The notes: generated by a model from the sequence alone, not told the origin. DNA of 64,000 bases from Bactericera cockerelli (GCA_024516035.1 CM044967.1:10481990-10545989); one strand, 5' to 3'. Counted from the stretch's first letter, positions 48,655 to 61,514 are shown. Numbers and translations: made by a program.

Positions 48655-51600
48655 TTAGCTTTCTTCAAGGATATCTACTTTAGCACTATTGGAACTTGAT
48701 GAGTTGTTGGACTTGTGATAGGAGACAACTTGTTCTATTGGGGACCTAGTTTGTACAGTATCTTCACTTCTACGGGATGAACTAGTTGCCAGTCTGGCTT
48801 CTTGTAATTCTATACGTTCTTTGCTATGATGAAATGACGTAGAACGAAACTTTTCATCAAGATATTCTTCGCATAAGGAAACAATTTGATGAAATGAGGG
48901 TCGACTAGAAGGTCGATATGCCCAAGTTTGCAACATGATATTTCTCATCACATCGGGACAGATTTGAGGCATACACAAACTACTCAAAGTTCGTCCACTA
49001 ATGACATATCTCAGAACTTCTTCATTTGACAATCCTTGGTAAGGTTGTTCTGCTAGCATAGCCATTTCCCACAGTATGATTCCATAGCTCCAAACATCTG
49101 AAAAACTTGTAAATATGCCATCATTTAGACTTTCTGGTGCCATCCACCTAACTGGCATTAATCCTTTACCTCCCTTTCTGTAATAATCATGTTGATAAAC
49201 ATCTCGTGACATTCCCAAGTCTCCTATTTTGACAGAAAGATCTTCAGCAACCATACAGTTTCTGGCAGCTAAATCACGATGAACAAATTTTCTTGCCTCC
49301 ATATATTCCATACCATCAGCAATTTGAGCAGCCATTTTAATTAGAATGAGAGAGGGAGGTGGAGGAGTTTTATCGGAATCTCGTGTATTTCGGAGAAATG
49401 TTTTCAAATCATGCAATCCCATGTATTCTATTAGTATAAGTGGTGGATGTCCCTTGGATACAACACCAATTAGCCCTACAATATTGTGTGCACTAGAAAA
49501 TGTTTTCATAGTTGATGCTTCATTGAGAAACTCAATTCTATCTCTATCAGTAGCTGTGTCCATAATAGTTTTTACAGCACATTTCAGATTTTTAGATTTG
49601 ATGAAACCTTCATGGACAATGCCAAAGGTACCTCTTCCAAGTATGGAACGTAAGTCCACATCCTCTCTATCTACCTCCCATTCATCTGCTACATACGGAA
49701 CTTTGACATATTCTGGATTAACAGAAGCATATAGTGTTGATTCTTTGGCTCTCTTTTCCATTTTTTTCTTTTGTACATACATCAGGAAAAGTATAATAGC
49801 TAGCATTGAACAAGCTATTATCAAACTAAGGACTATGAGAATAACATAAACTGACTCTGGAGTATTAGAACTCTGTATGGCCCACTGCCTCCACGGTGTG
49901 AAAGGTCCTTCTCCTCCCAGCGAAACTGCCCGGATCCTGAATGAGTAACTTCCTGAAGACCAATCATATAAATACAGGCCACCATCTCTCTCTATGGCTC
50001 GTCGTGTTCTACACATATGCTCTGAATTTCCATTTTCTTTCTTGTACTCAATATTGTAAGCAACTACAATACCATTAGGTTTGCTAGGTGGAATCCATCT
50101 AATCAACAATGCTGAAGAGTTAATGTGCTTGAACTCTAAAGAATTAGGAGGAATAGTATCGGCAATAGGGTCCAGCTCAGTTCTTCCTATGATTAAAGTC
50201 TCTTCACTACATCTTCTCTCTTCTGGGTCATTTAATAAGAATTCGTCCTTCTGCTCATTTCGACATGCTGAAACACTAAATACAATACTACGAAAGTGTC
50301 CTAAATTCGACATTGTAAATGAAGTTTCAGGATACAACACTATACTTTCTTTGTCCACCATTCTAGAAGTGATATTTCTCAATGATGATATATCTCCATA
50401 ACTTTTGTGTAAGTCATTATAGTGTACATATTTGGAAATATAGTTATCACATTGCTGAATGAGCTGCATCTGAGATGTCATGTATGGAAAACTCTCGTGA
50501 TCAAAATCACATAACAGTTTTCCACAACATTCTCTTGGAGGCTTTGGTTTATTAGGTTTTATAAGATGAGATGATAAATAGGTGGGGTCACTTAAATCTC
50601 TCAATTTATTATCACAGTAGTTTCGGGTATCTAAATAATTCACATCATAATCTTGATAATAAGCTTTGATAACATATTTTTCCAATTTACCATGAGGGTG
50701 TTTAGGAGGTCCCCATCCTAGAGTAACAGAAGAAGAATTGGCATTTAATACCTCTAATTGGTATGGAATTGAAGGTTTAGTGGGTAATGTTGTTTGAAAT
50801 GTGATATTGGAGCGAACTATCCTTTGAGAGTTGTAAATTTTTACAAAAAACGCGTAATTTGTTCCAGGCTCTAACTGAGATATCTCAGTAGTCTTGTATT
50901 TGCTATCAATGTCCTTGAATTTCCACCCCGATGCTTCACAATTACGCACTGTATCATAATTTATGTATGTTCCATTTGCTGCTTTTACATAAAACAAGAC
51001 ATACCGCTGGTTTGCAGTAAATTTCTGATTTTCAAGTAGCTGAAATCGGAGGGAAACATCGGTCTTGTTTAAAACAATCAGAGCTAGGTTTGAAGTACCA
51101 CATATAAACTCATCTCCATTGGATTCTTTGGGGACATCAAAATTACTGTCGTATGTGATGTTTGTAATATTTATTAGTTCAATATCTTGTCAAGACACAA
51201 TTTTGGGTTATCATGAAACAAAATTTTGCCTTTTCTGATTTCAAACTTAATCTGATCAGTGTTGTTTGGCTGAGAATATGACCAGTTCCAAAGCTCTTGC
51301 AAGTTGGGATTATCCCACACAATCAAGCTATAATTACTGTACAGAGAGGACTCTGTATCTCCCCGGACTACGTCACCATGGATACTTCGTAGGGATTTTA
51401 AGAAATTCATTGACTGTATTGGTAGAGAATGACTAATTTTGAGATGACCCGTAATGTTGGTTATCATACCAAGACCTCTTTCAAGTTCCTGATGAACAAC
51501 TTCACTATCTCCGGTTTGTATTTGAATTTCCAGGGAGCCATTAATAACAGTGCAACCCTTGGCAGAGCGACATTCTTCAATACTTTTCACAGAAAGACCT

Positions 51601-54600
51601 TTGCACACTTTTGGACAGTTAGGACATGGCACACAAGAAGTTTCATCAGCAGTAGTGTTGAACCTGAAATGTAAAAAAAAAAATAATAATAATAATAACT
51701 CTAAGGCTAGTGGGGAGCTGGTCTTAAATATATTCCCTAAAAAAGTTCAGGGTCCATATTGGAAATCTCAGTGGTATGGTAAAAAGACATGAGAAATGTT
51801 CTAAAAAAAGAAGCAATTATAAAATAAGTTCTAGAGTATACTATTAGATCGACATAATTTTTCACACCTTACGTAAACAAATCTCCATAAAATATACTAT
51901 CTGTTGCAATTTATTGTATTGTTTTCTGTCTTTTTTATCAAAAATTATTTAAAAATACATATGAACGGTACTTTTGACCACCATACTTTCAATTAATTTT
52001 ACAATGAAAATCACTTTATTCATTGTTATCTTTCTCAATCTTGCTCAAAATATGCTAATTTCTTAGAGGATCTGATTTAGCTGACCATGCAATTATTAAA
52101 TTTGTCCTTACCCTGGTGGGCATTCATCAATGCATGATCCATTGAAAGGTCTCCATTTAGCATTATCTGCATAGCTCATTCTCATACCAAAAGGAAAGTT
52201 CTTCATTACTGCACGCTTGTTATTTAGACACTCTTCATGAGTCAAACACCTTCGATTCATGTATTTTAATCTGTTTGAAAAATAACAAACATAGATTAAT
52301 GAATATTTAGATATTCTACTCTAACAGGATACTTTGTCGAGTAGATACCATAGACAGTTAATGAAAAATAACTTATCTCCACTTGACATTGATTCAAATC
52401 ATGTACTTATTTTACAATGCATAGGAAGATGCCGAAATATGACGGCTCCTGTGAGTTAGTTTTATAATTTGTGTTTAAATGTAAAATAAATCCATAGTTT
52501 TCAAACAAAATCATAATTATTATGAAGAGAAGTTATTTTTCATCGATAAAATTTATGCATAAAATTACCCCCAAAAAACATTTTTATAACCAATTGAACT
52601 TAATTGTATTTATAATTCATGTGGTGTGTATGACCATAGATGTTGACATGCACCACTATAATCTAATAAAAGATAGATAGATGGATAATACATGAAATGC
52701 ATGGGAACTATGTTTTCCCTACACTCTGTCGCGCTATCTCTTTCTTTCAATAAGCGTTCTTCACGACTCGGCCGAGGTGTTTGATTGTATGTTTATTGTT
52801 TAATACCAATAAATGAGACTTAATTTAAAGTGCTAGCAAAAAGAGACTTCTTAGTCCTACGCAGGCAGTTTTCAAAAGTATTTTTGTAATTTTAAATTCC
52901 TTTTAATCTAACATTGAAATATTTTTTACTTTCGTTATCCTATAATAAGGAAACTAATTGTATTCGCCGAAAAAGTTTTATAATTGTAACCAAGGTTATC
53001 AGACGTCACGCTTTCGACGAGTTACTTTGGAGCCTCAGGCACTGCTCTCTGGACATACTACTAGGAGATGAAAAATGTCCCATTTATTACAACATTATTA
53101 TAAAGACTCCAGTGCTTTCATACACTTTTTATTTTTTATTGTATCATTACGTCTAGATTTTGTGTCTTTGGATATTTTTATTTGTTTTAACAAGGCGTCC
53201 TCGGAGCCTAATAGAATAGCATTAGTGCCCAAAATTGGTCTCTACTTAAAAACAAATAAATAAAGATCTTTCAAATGAACTTTTATTAATTAATTTTCAT
53301 ATATAAATAAAAATATTTACAAATTGGGTGGACATTTCTCCAAGCATGTGCCATTATGTAGGAATCCAGTGCAAGCAAAACAGTCATTGGCTGTAGGACC
53401 ACTACAACCACCTGGAAAAATAAATAAAATAAATTAGAGTTAGGAATTGAGAAAATATTGCCAGATATTGCTATTACATGACATTTAAATTGTACAGTTT
53501 TGGAAAGCTGGAAAATTCTCATATTTTCAACTTCAAAAAAGGAGCAGAAGTAGTAGAAAATGATGAAAAAATGACGTTTTCTGAAGTAAGTTTTCTCCGG
53601 TTTAACATAAACGATTTCGATGATTCTTTCACTATCGCGAACCATTTTAAAAATATAATCTGATTGCCCCCATCACTTGTAGTTTTTCTTCTGAAACTAC
53701 CTGAAATGTGATACTTGTACTGTGGCGTATAATATCACTTGGTAGCGTGTTCTAACATTCTTGTCTTGGGGACAAAGCGCTGCCGCGCTCTTTAATTTAA
53801 AGAAATTAAGTTGAATTATTGCATATACAAGTGATTTTGTAATTAAAAAAAAAAAATCACAAAATACATGAATAATTACTTGAATTACCAAATCTTTATA
53901 AATTAAATAAATATAAAAAGAGTGGTGTGTCATAATTGGCAGTGTATTTTTCATGAGACTATATCATCCATACACAGAGACTTACCTGCACAAAGTCGGT
54001 CACAATGTTCTATCTCTTTGATCAACTGACAGTTATCATTTGACCAATAGAATTCACAACGTTCTGTTCTAGTATTGGATTCATATTCATGTGCACAGGC
54101 TTCTTGGGACTTGATATCATTAATATGAACACTTCCTTTAGTAGCTATTGCTGTCCAATTCACAGTGTGAACAAAGCATAGTCCTAAAAAATGAAGTGAA
54201 TAAAATTTAAATTGTCTTTTTGGCCTGCAATCTTCTATTACTTTTCTACATCATATATTATTCTTTTTTCTTTCTTATTCTTTTTACTCTTCTAATGTTA
54301 CTTTAACAGGTAACTAATCAATTTACTTCACCAGAGAGAATCCCATACAGTATAATTATCTAAAGTAGCTACCCAGCTACAGAATATATTTTTACCTAAT
54401 CACCAGGGAAGCCACTCGTTTGGCCACGGTGACTATTCTTATGAAAACTACTTCCTTGTATCAACAAACACAAGCACATATTATTTAAAATTGAATATTT
54501 TTGTAATTAAGACACTAGTCTTGTAATTCAGGTAGTGTAGGGTTTTGTTGTTTTGAATTCTCCCAGGACATGAATTTATCATTTACTTAAAATTTTGGCC

Positions 54601-55791
54601 ACCTAATAATGGCACCAAAACAACTGCAAGAATAAGGGACTCTGATATCAGGCAGTATGGACAATGGACAAGTGTCTATTTTTTAATATTAAATTTTGCT
54701 TGAGCTGTTGTTTCCTTACCAGGGTTTCGGAGAATCATAACAGTACCCTTCATTATATGGGTAAGCTTATGTAGACCAATTACTTGTAGATTGAACATAC
54801 TAAATACAGAGAATGTATAATCTGAGATGAGATTATTTCCTCGGATGATGGCCAAGTTTGGAAATAAGGAACCTGTCAACACAAAAATAGCTTATTATCA
54901 ACTAAACAAAAACAATTCAGAAAATTTATTTTTCCTTGCTCACAGAGTATCACTTTCTATAAAATGATACATCTTTAAAATTTAAGTTATTCAAATTCAA
55001 GAAAATTATTTCCTTGTTTAAGCATCATTTTAAGTGTTTTTTTTTTTTCCTTTTGATCAGACTAAATAAAACATTTCTAAGAAACGAAAATGTCTCAGTT
55101 CAATTATGTTCAAATGATTTAACCAATCAATATACTTGGACAGTATCTGGTTTATCTAATAATGTTCAAAAGTTGGACCTGAATATTTGAATGCTCTCAA
55201 AATTAAATTTTTAACCGATTAATAAACTTGGCTGTCTTTCTTAAGATAGTGGGGTCCGATTTTGTTACCGGACCCCACCCCCCCTTTTTTTAATGGGCAC
55301 TTCGATATCAGAAAGGCACAAGAGCAAATCTTGGTGCAATTTTATTTTTTTCAACCTATAAAAAATGTTCACAAAAATCTTCCAACTGTAATTATCTATG
55401 ACCAAGTAAGTACAAGGCTACTTACCAATACTCTTAAGACCACTGACATGATAGAAGGATAAATATTCAGTAATTTCTTTAACTCAGGAAAAGATAAGTT
55501 GGCAAAATCTTTCCAAAAATGGCCTGTTGAATTATCAATCAAATTGATCTGAACATATCCCTCAACAACAGTGCAACCTCGGAGAACTTCAAAATTTGAG
55601 ACATAATTCCTGACATCAATATCAGTACATATTGTCTCATTGGTTGAGTTATAAGCTGGTTTGTCATTTATAACTGATTGAGATTGAATGTTGTCTATAA
55701 GAATTGGTTGCTTGCTTGTTGTGTATTTAATATTACATATCACAAAATGCACAAATAACACTAACACTAGGAAAATAATTCTAAATATCAT
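48655..55791 (-). CDS. InR-like: insulin receptor-like receptor tyrosine kinase, 6 exons, two apparent 1-bp frameshifts
   Basis: Exons: 55791-55426, 54872-54720, 54183-53986, 53411-53321, 52270-52112, 51663-48655. Order of parts: signal peptide (MIFRIIFLVLVLFVHFVIC), L1 domain (RGCTVVEGYVQI, LFPNLAIIRG), Cys-rich furin-like region (exons 3-5), L2 (GCTVINGSLEI, FHDNPKLCLDK), FnIII domains, one transmembrane helix (about 49770-49840), juxtamembrane NPEY (49709-49720, the IRS/Shc docking motif), and a kinase with GRGTFG loop, HRDLAARN catalytic loop (about 49260), DLG in place of DFG, and the activation-loop Y-x3-YY (DVYQHDYYRKGGKG). The C-terminal tail is short. Family role: binds insulin-like peptides at the plasma membrane and signals through IRS/PI3K. 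Frame breaks occur in exon 1 (near 55480, after PELKK) and exon 6 (near 51190, after CLDK); adding one base at each gives consistent phases and about 1325 residues. An alternative is a decaying paralogue. Confidence 0.88.
51664..52111 (-). other. intron 5 of the insulin receptor-like gene
   Basis: Bounded by a donor gtaagg after CCACCAGG and an acceptor tttcag before GTTCAAC. A short (ATT/AAT)n run lies near 51675-51700. Nothing else recognised. Confidence 0.7.
52271..53320 (-). other. intron 4 of the insulin receptor-like gene
   Basis: 1,050 bp with donor gtaaat and acceptor aacag. Slightly GC-richer parts (about 52720-52770 and 52980-53070) may be old repeats; no family identified. Confidence 0.6.
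54505..54650 (+). repeat. diverged copy of the tRNA-derived repeat
   Basis: CTAGTCTTGTAATTCAGGTAGTGTAGGG and then CATGAATTT and CCACCTAATAATG follow the same order as at 19970-20070. It is diverged and lacks a good B box. It lies in intron 2 of the insulin receptor-like gene. Confidence 0.5.
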
Positions 55792-57126
55792 TATTAAGAA
55801 TTGTCATTGTTTTCATAATAATGAAAACGTTATGTACCATCAAAATTAGTTATTGATAAATGAACTTCATTCATAAAATGAAAAAATAAAATAAAGCAAT
55901 GTCACAGCTAAATTACATTTTGTCTCGTAATGAGAGGAAGATTAAAAATTAGAATTGACTTAAAATTAAATAAAAAAATGTCACTAAGTTGAATAAATTT
56001 AAAACAAGTTTAAATATTAGGTATCATTGATAATTATTTTAAAGATTAAAATTCAAAAAGTTATCTTCTTCATAATTCCATGTTTATTTTGTTTGGTACT
56101 TGAATCTTCTTTTTATATCTGAAAATTCAAGAAGAAATCATCATCAGTAATGTGGGGTTATAAAATTTACAATTATTAAGACTAAGGGTGGAATTAATAG
56201 ATGGTTTTTGTAACACTTCTGTGTAGCTAAGTCTAGATTTTGTGTACTGATGAGGAAAACTATTCTAGGTCATAGCTTGAGATCTTGATTTTGTCTATAA
56301 ACTTTGCCCTAAATGACCCACAAAAAATGGCACACACAACACTTCATTATTAATATGAAGTAAAATTAGCAGCTAGCATTATAATCTATTATTTTGAAAG
56401 TTTCTCAGCCACTAAGGTTGCGTTTATCAAAACACATTAAACACACTGATTGGTTGAAACACTAAATTGAGGGCGTGTCTGGCTTAGCTTAACTTTAATC
56501 CTGTTTAACTTTTATTTGTACCTTAGATCCAAACAGAAACATAGCCATGACTCACCAGTAGCCTTAGATTCTGTTTTTACATTGTACTCAAATTTCATGC
56601 TTGAAAAGTAAATTCCATTGCTCTAACTCCTCATAGAACTCCTTAGATTTTTTATTTTTATTATTTTTTTGGTAGGAATGTTGGGTGATGGTCTTGACTT
56701 AGTGCACTGCACCCACTTTGCCAAACCATCACACACACACCACACAAATCACATACATTATATTATTCTAAACATTCTGTGGATTTTTCATTAGAATTGG
56801 TCTACAAATGGCCCTTGAATGTTGTTAACACAATGGACCTGGATTGATTTTTTCCATTTTCAAAATTTTAAGAAAAAAAAGATATGCTGCACTTCATGTT
56901 TCAAATTCGAAATATAGATTTTTTAAAACCTGTGGATTTTTTTATTTTATTTATTTATTCCTAGTCATTTCTGTTTGTCTACCATGTAACATTACATTTG
57001 GTTATCGGTTTTGGTTTTTGATCCATCACAAACAAAAATTGATTTTGCATAAATCATTTGAAAGTGATTCACACAAAAAAATGAATCATTCAAAAGCAAG
57101 CAAACCCTCATGAAAACATAAGAATA
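55792..57126. other. upstream region of the insulin receptor-like gene
   Basis: Should hold its 5' UTR and promoter, but I can place neither. A diverged Harbinger-like MITE lies at about 56185-56312 (GGGTGGAATTAATAGATGG to TTTGCCC). A partial repeat with AACTTTAATCCTG is at about 56485. Confidence 0.4.
56185..56312. mobile_element. diverged Harbinger-like MITE
   Basis: Starts GGGTGGAATTAATAGAT after TAA and ends near TTTGCCC followed by TAA. Same family as 19354-19482. Confidence 0.6.
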
Positions 57127-58093
57127 ATTCTGGGTCATTTTCATTTATCTTGGGCAATTGGATTTTTTCAAGTCATGAACGTTACCTTTTTCCTAAACAA
57201 TTTTTTAGGCTCAGAAGACTAAGACAAAAGCTTTGAGCAAAAGCTTTCATTTAGAATATTTCTAGCAGCTACCTCTTCACACAAAATTACAAAAACTTAA
57301 CGTACCAGGTAACGTTCATGACCTCGGGTAATGTTCATGACGGTAACGTTCATGAGTAACACGCCACTAAAACAATCTTTTCTCAATAAAAGAATATTCA
57401 CTTTACAAAAAAAATATTTGATTGGAAAGAGGACATGCAGAAGAATTAAAGAAATACATTATATATTAAAGAATCATTACAATTTATTTAAAAAACCGCG
57501 TAACGTTCTTGTCAAAAAAAATTAGACCCACCATTGTCCTTCACTGTACTGCATCCAACATCCAACTGACAGGAAATTTCAAAACAAAAACAATGTCATC
57601 TGTAAGAAGCAAAATGGCGGCAGCTGCTAGCTTCTCATTCTAAGGGTTTTTCAAAATGGTTTACATTTTTTTGGGGGTAACATTCATGACAGAGATTTTT
57701 TTTTTCTTCGTAGGGACACAACTTTACACGTCTGTAGAATGAGGTGAACATTATTATATTTATGAAAACTAATGGTCACATCCTAAATAAACTGTATTTT
57801 TCTCATTTATATTGGATTTTGGTGAAAATAATGGGGAGAAATGCATTTTTTTCTATCAGACACAGTAAAATCTTAGACTAAGGGACACCTAAAATATCAT
57901 GAACGTTACTTACATAACTGGCAATTTCGAGTCTCCACATTAGTTTAAAAGACAATTTATTATGGTAATTTATAAAAAAAATTGTTTCCTATGTGATCAA
58001 ATAGATTTTAGTCATATATCCCTATTATTTTCACATTTATTAAAGGAGAAAGGTTGCGGACTTGATATGCCCAAGATAAATGAAAATGACCCT
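57127..58093. mobile_element. inverted-repeat element with repeated GGTAACGTTCATGAC motif
   Basis: GGGTCATTTTCATTTATCTTG (57131 on) is mirrored at 58068-58093. Between them the 15-mer GGTAACGTTCATGAC or close variants occurs several times in both orientations (about 57173, 57308, 57327, 57342, 57500, 57677, 57897). No transposase recognised. Confidence 0.5.
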
Positions 58094-58568
58094 TCTAAAC
58101 TATTTGAATTTTTGGGTGAAAAAAAGAAGTACATCTTTACCAGGACCAAAAACAAAAGCCAAGCAGAAATGCTGGTCCTACTGGTTATGCAATTTGAACC
58201 GGGTTATTAAAAAATAAAAATTGGAAATCAAGTTTTGGTCCAGTCTGATCAACTTTGGTTAACATGATCAACACCGAGGTATTTTTGAGGTATGGGCCAT
58301 TCTGCTTTCAGGCACTGTCAAAATTTGGACTGAGGCCTAAATATGGGTTTCACAGTAGCACCTAAATTTGAGTTGAATCCTGTATTTGGGTTTCACTTTT
58401 TCAACTTGGAACACAACAGATATATTCCGTGTGTGGGTTTATTTTACAATGTATTTTTTATGGGACAAACCCCAAACACCAAATTATGGGTGAAACACAA
58501 ATATGGGTTTCAGGGCCTATTTGAACATTGCCTGAATACCACATATCTTTGCAGCGTTGAATGTGTAA

Positions 58569-58844
58569 CATCAAAGACCAAGGATACATCTTCAAAGGAT
58601 TGGCATTTGAGACTATGGGGACATTTGGAGAGGAGACAACTAAATTTATTCAGGAATTGGGAAAAAAATTAGTTGAAGAGACTGGAGATGGGAGAGCAGC
58701 TACCTACCTCACACAGCGTCTAAGCCTGGCCATCCAGAGGGGGAATGCAGCCAGCATTGCGGGCTCATTCCCCTTCACAAATTCATTAAACGAAGTCTTT
58801 GTGATATAAAATATATATATTATCTTATTAACTTTTGATAAAAA

Positions 58845-58883
<39 letters not shown>
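58569..58883 (+). mobile_element. 5'-truncated non-LTR retrotransposon with poly(A) tail
   Basis: The plus strand encodes the end of a retroelement protein: FETMGTFGEETTKFIQELGK, then TGDGRAATYLTQRLSLAIQR and GNAASI before the stop at about 58809. This resembles the C-terminal segment (TLG.. GP.A..F...G.. TGE.R...YL.QR.S.AIQRGN..S) of insect non-LTR element proteins, recalled and not searched. A poly(A) tail follows to 58883. The 9-mer AATGTGTAA flanks both sides (58560-58568 and 58884-58892), a target-site duplication from target-primed insertion. Confidence 0.85.
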
Positions 58884-58887
<4 letters not shown>

Positions 58888-58892
58888 TGTAA

Positions 58893-61514
58893 ACAAACAA
58901 AAAATATCTCTAGTGAGTTTTTTTTTGAGATGTGAATAGAAAGCAGATTCTCATTATTTAACACTTAGATTACGGGGTGTGCCATGGGTAGTCCATCCAT
59001 GCATGTCCGTACTGTATCTGATAGCTTAATTATTGCCAGTCTCACAAGAGAACTCACTAAAAAATTGCTGGTTGTTAAAGTGTTAGAAGCAATAAATAAT
59101 GGACCCCATTTTTCTCGAGTACTTTTAATATCATCATGATAATACACCCTCAAATCTTATTTATTTTTAGTTGAATTTATTTCTTTTGATTAGCATTGAG
59201 GTGTTGACCATGTTTTCTGGTAGAAAGTTGTTGGATGTGTCATTAATAGCAGAAAATCAAATAAATCAATATTATTGAATATTGATGTGTTAGTTCTGAT
59301 TTTCCTCCTGAGAGCTCCTGCCATAAGGAAACACTTTTTTTAATTATTATTGATAATATTGCAATTCAGTTCCTGAATGAACCACACAATTAGTACTGAG
59401 ATTAATCATTAAGCTTAAGGGACTAGCTAAAACTCCAATCAAGACCTTGTCTGTGCAATCCTCTTTGATAAGGATAGTTTGTGCTTAACTGCATAGGAAA
59501 AATATATGTCTATCAACTTTTAATGTCAAATACTATACCAAATACCTAAGTTAGTCAATACTTAAAGAATGATAGAAAAGTTCCATTCTAACCTTTCTAA
59601 AAAACTTGTGGTTTTGGCAGGACATGAATTGGTTTAATATCTTACCTTTTGGTTGAACATTTTGATAGAGAACACAGCTTCCTTCAGAAGATATTTGAAG
59701 TACCACATAGCAATAATCACTTAACAGTTCGAAAGGCCTCCTGTTGTACTACCAATACTCATGTTTGGAATAAAAACACTTCACCATTTAGGTTGGAGTA
59801 AGTCCTGGAATGGCATTGTTTTCAAAGATAAGCACAATAGATAAGCAGCACATGAATGGCCATGTTGATTATGAATGGTTTTGAACTCATGTCCACATAA
59901 CTGCTTCACGGCATGTTCATGTTATTAATGATAACATAATGTCCAAGGAAAGTGATTTTAAGAAAAAGTACTTGATTATTTTATTAATTATCTTAATGAA
60001 ATGACAAAATTAATTATTCAATTGAGTGTTTTGAATTTGAAATTTGCACCAACAACAAATACCTACTGCACCAACAATAACATTGCAACAAGCATCATAA
60101 AAACAATCCATTATCACACGACTTTTTATTACAATGAGTAAAAAATTCATAATTATATTTTTTCTCTATCCTCTAGATAGGTATTTCGCATGTTAAGAAA
60201 GTATTTTATGATATTATTATTAATTAGAGTACCTATTTTAAGCCAGCACCTAAATTGGGAAGTCTTGTGTCATTTTTTGTCCATCCGAGTGTAATACGAG
60301 ATGGGTATTTGGGCAATGTAAGTATAGTACACTCAGGCACTCAGCACAGACAATATGCGTCTTTAGTAACTCCTGATTCTTTGCCCGATAAATTTTATAT
60401 AAAAAAAATATTGTTCCAAATGACTATAGGTAAACAAATCCCAAATATTATCTGCTTGAAAAAATATGAAGAGAAACTTTTTTTTTCTCTGGATATAATT
60501 TTTTTTCCGTGGTCCGGACATTTTGCCCTCGCGGTCTGAATCCGAACTGGGGTCCGTCTGATCTCTGATCCAACCGCTGGCCTATAACAATGCCCGGGCT
60601 ATTATCAATAGCAGTTAGCAGTGTTTCAAAACTTGACATGGACAATTTACCCCACTGCAATGCTTCTTTTATTATAGGAAGTATAGGATAAGGAAAGTAA
60701 AAATGAAACGCAAAAACTGGAGTCTCGTGTGAAACAGATTTCTTTAAAAAAACACAACAGATTTCTATACAAATCACAACAGATTACTGAAGTTATGTAA
60801 TCCATTGAGAAAGCAGTGTTGCCAGTAGAAAGTAAAATGTTGTTGAAGAAATGGTACCGTGTTTTGAGAGATTTTCCTCTACTGATTCCAGCTCATTTTC
60901 ATTTTCATACTCACTGCTCATTTTCATAGCTAGTTAAGCTAGTTTTCCAATGACAAAAAATGAAACCTACCTATCTCAGATATCTCGAATGAGGGTTGTT
61001 AAAGAATTACATGGACCCCCCTAATCAAATCTCTAAGTTCCTCCTGCCAACCCCGAAGATTCCATTTTCAGATCTATCCCGCAATCGTTGGAAATAATGT
61101 ACCAGTTATCCATCATTAACCTCACCCTGCCTGGGTAGGGTCAAAAATGCCAATCCCTTGTGTTCCAACACTATAAGTAGCAGATTTTGCTGTAAATTAT
61201 GCCAAGACGAAAACCATTTGACCGTAACATTATGGACCACGGAAGTTGGATATCTAAAGTTAAATTTTCATTATGCAAACACCGTTCAACCAAAAGCATT
61301 TGTAACTAAAAAATATAAAATCAAGCTCGCCGGGAGGCGAGCGCTCGTCAAGTAGCGCCAGCCAACCGGCCTATATTAACACGAAACAGAGTTTATAATA
61401 TAAATATATATTATTTTGTTTTATATTATAGAAAAAAACCAAAAGCAATATTCATAATTGTATGTACTTACCTACATAATTATAATTATAGCCTTTGATA
61501 GATCCGCATCCACA
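58893..61514. other. no gene recognised
   Basis: AT-rich. A less AT-rich part at about 60510-60680 has a minus-strand open frame (60777-60448), but no domain is seen and no splice context supports it. Confidence 0.45.

Noticed and set aside
49346..49849. 167-codon plus-strand open frame
   Set aside because: It is the antisense shadow of the kinase exon of the insulin receptor-like gene.
60448..60777. 109-codon minus-strand open frame
   Set aside because: No recognisable domain and low-complexity ends; no splice context.
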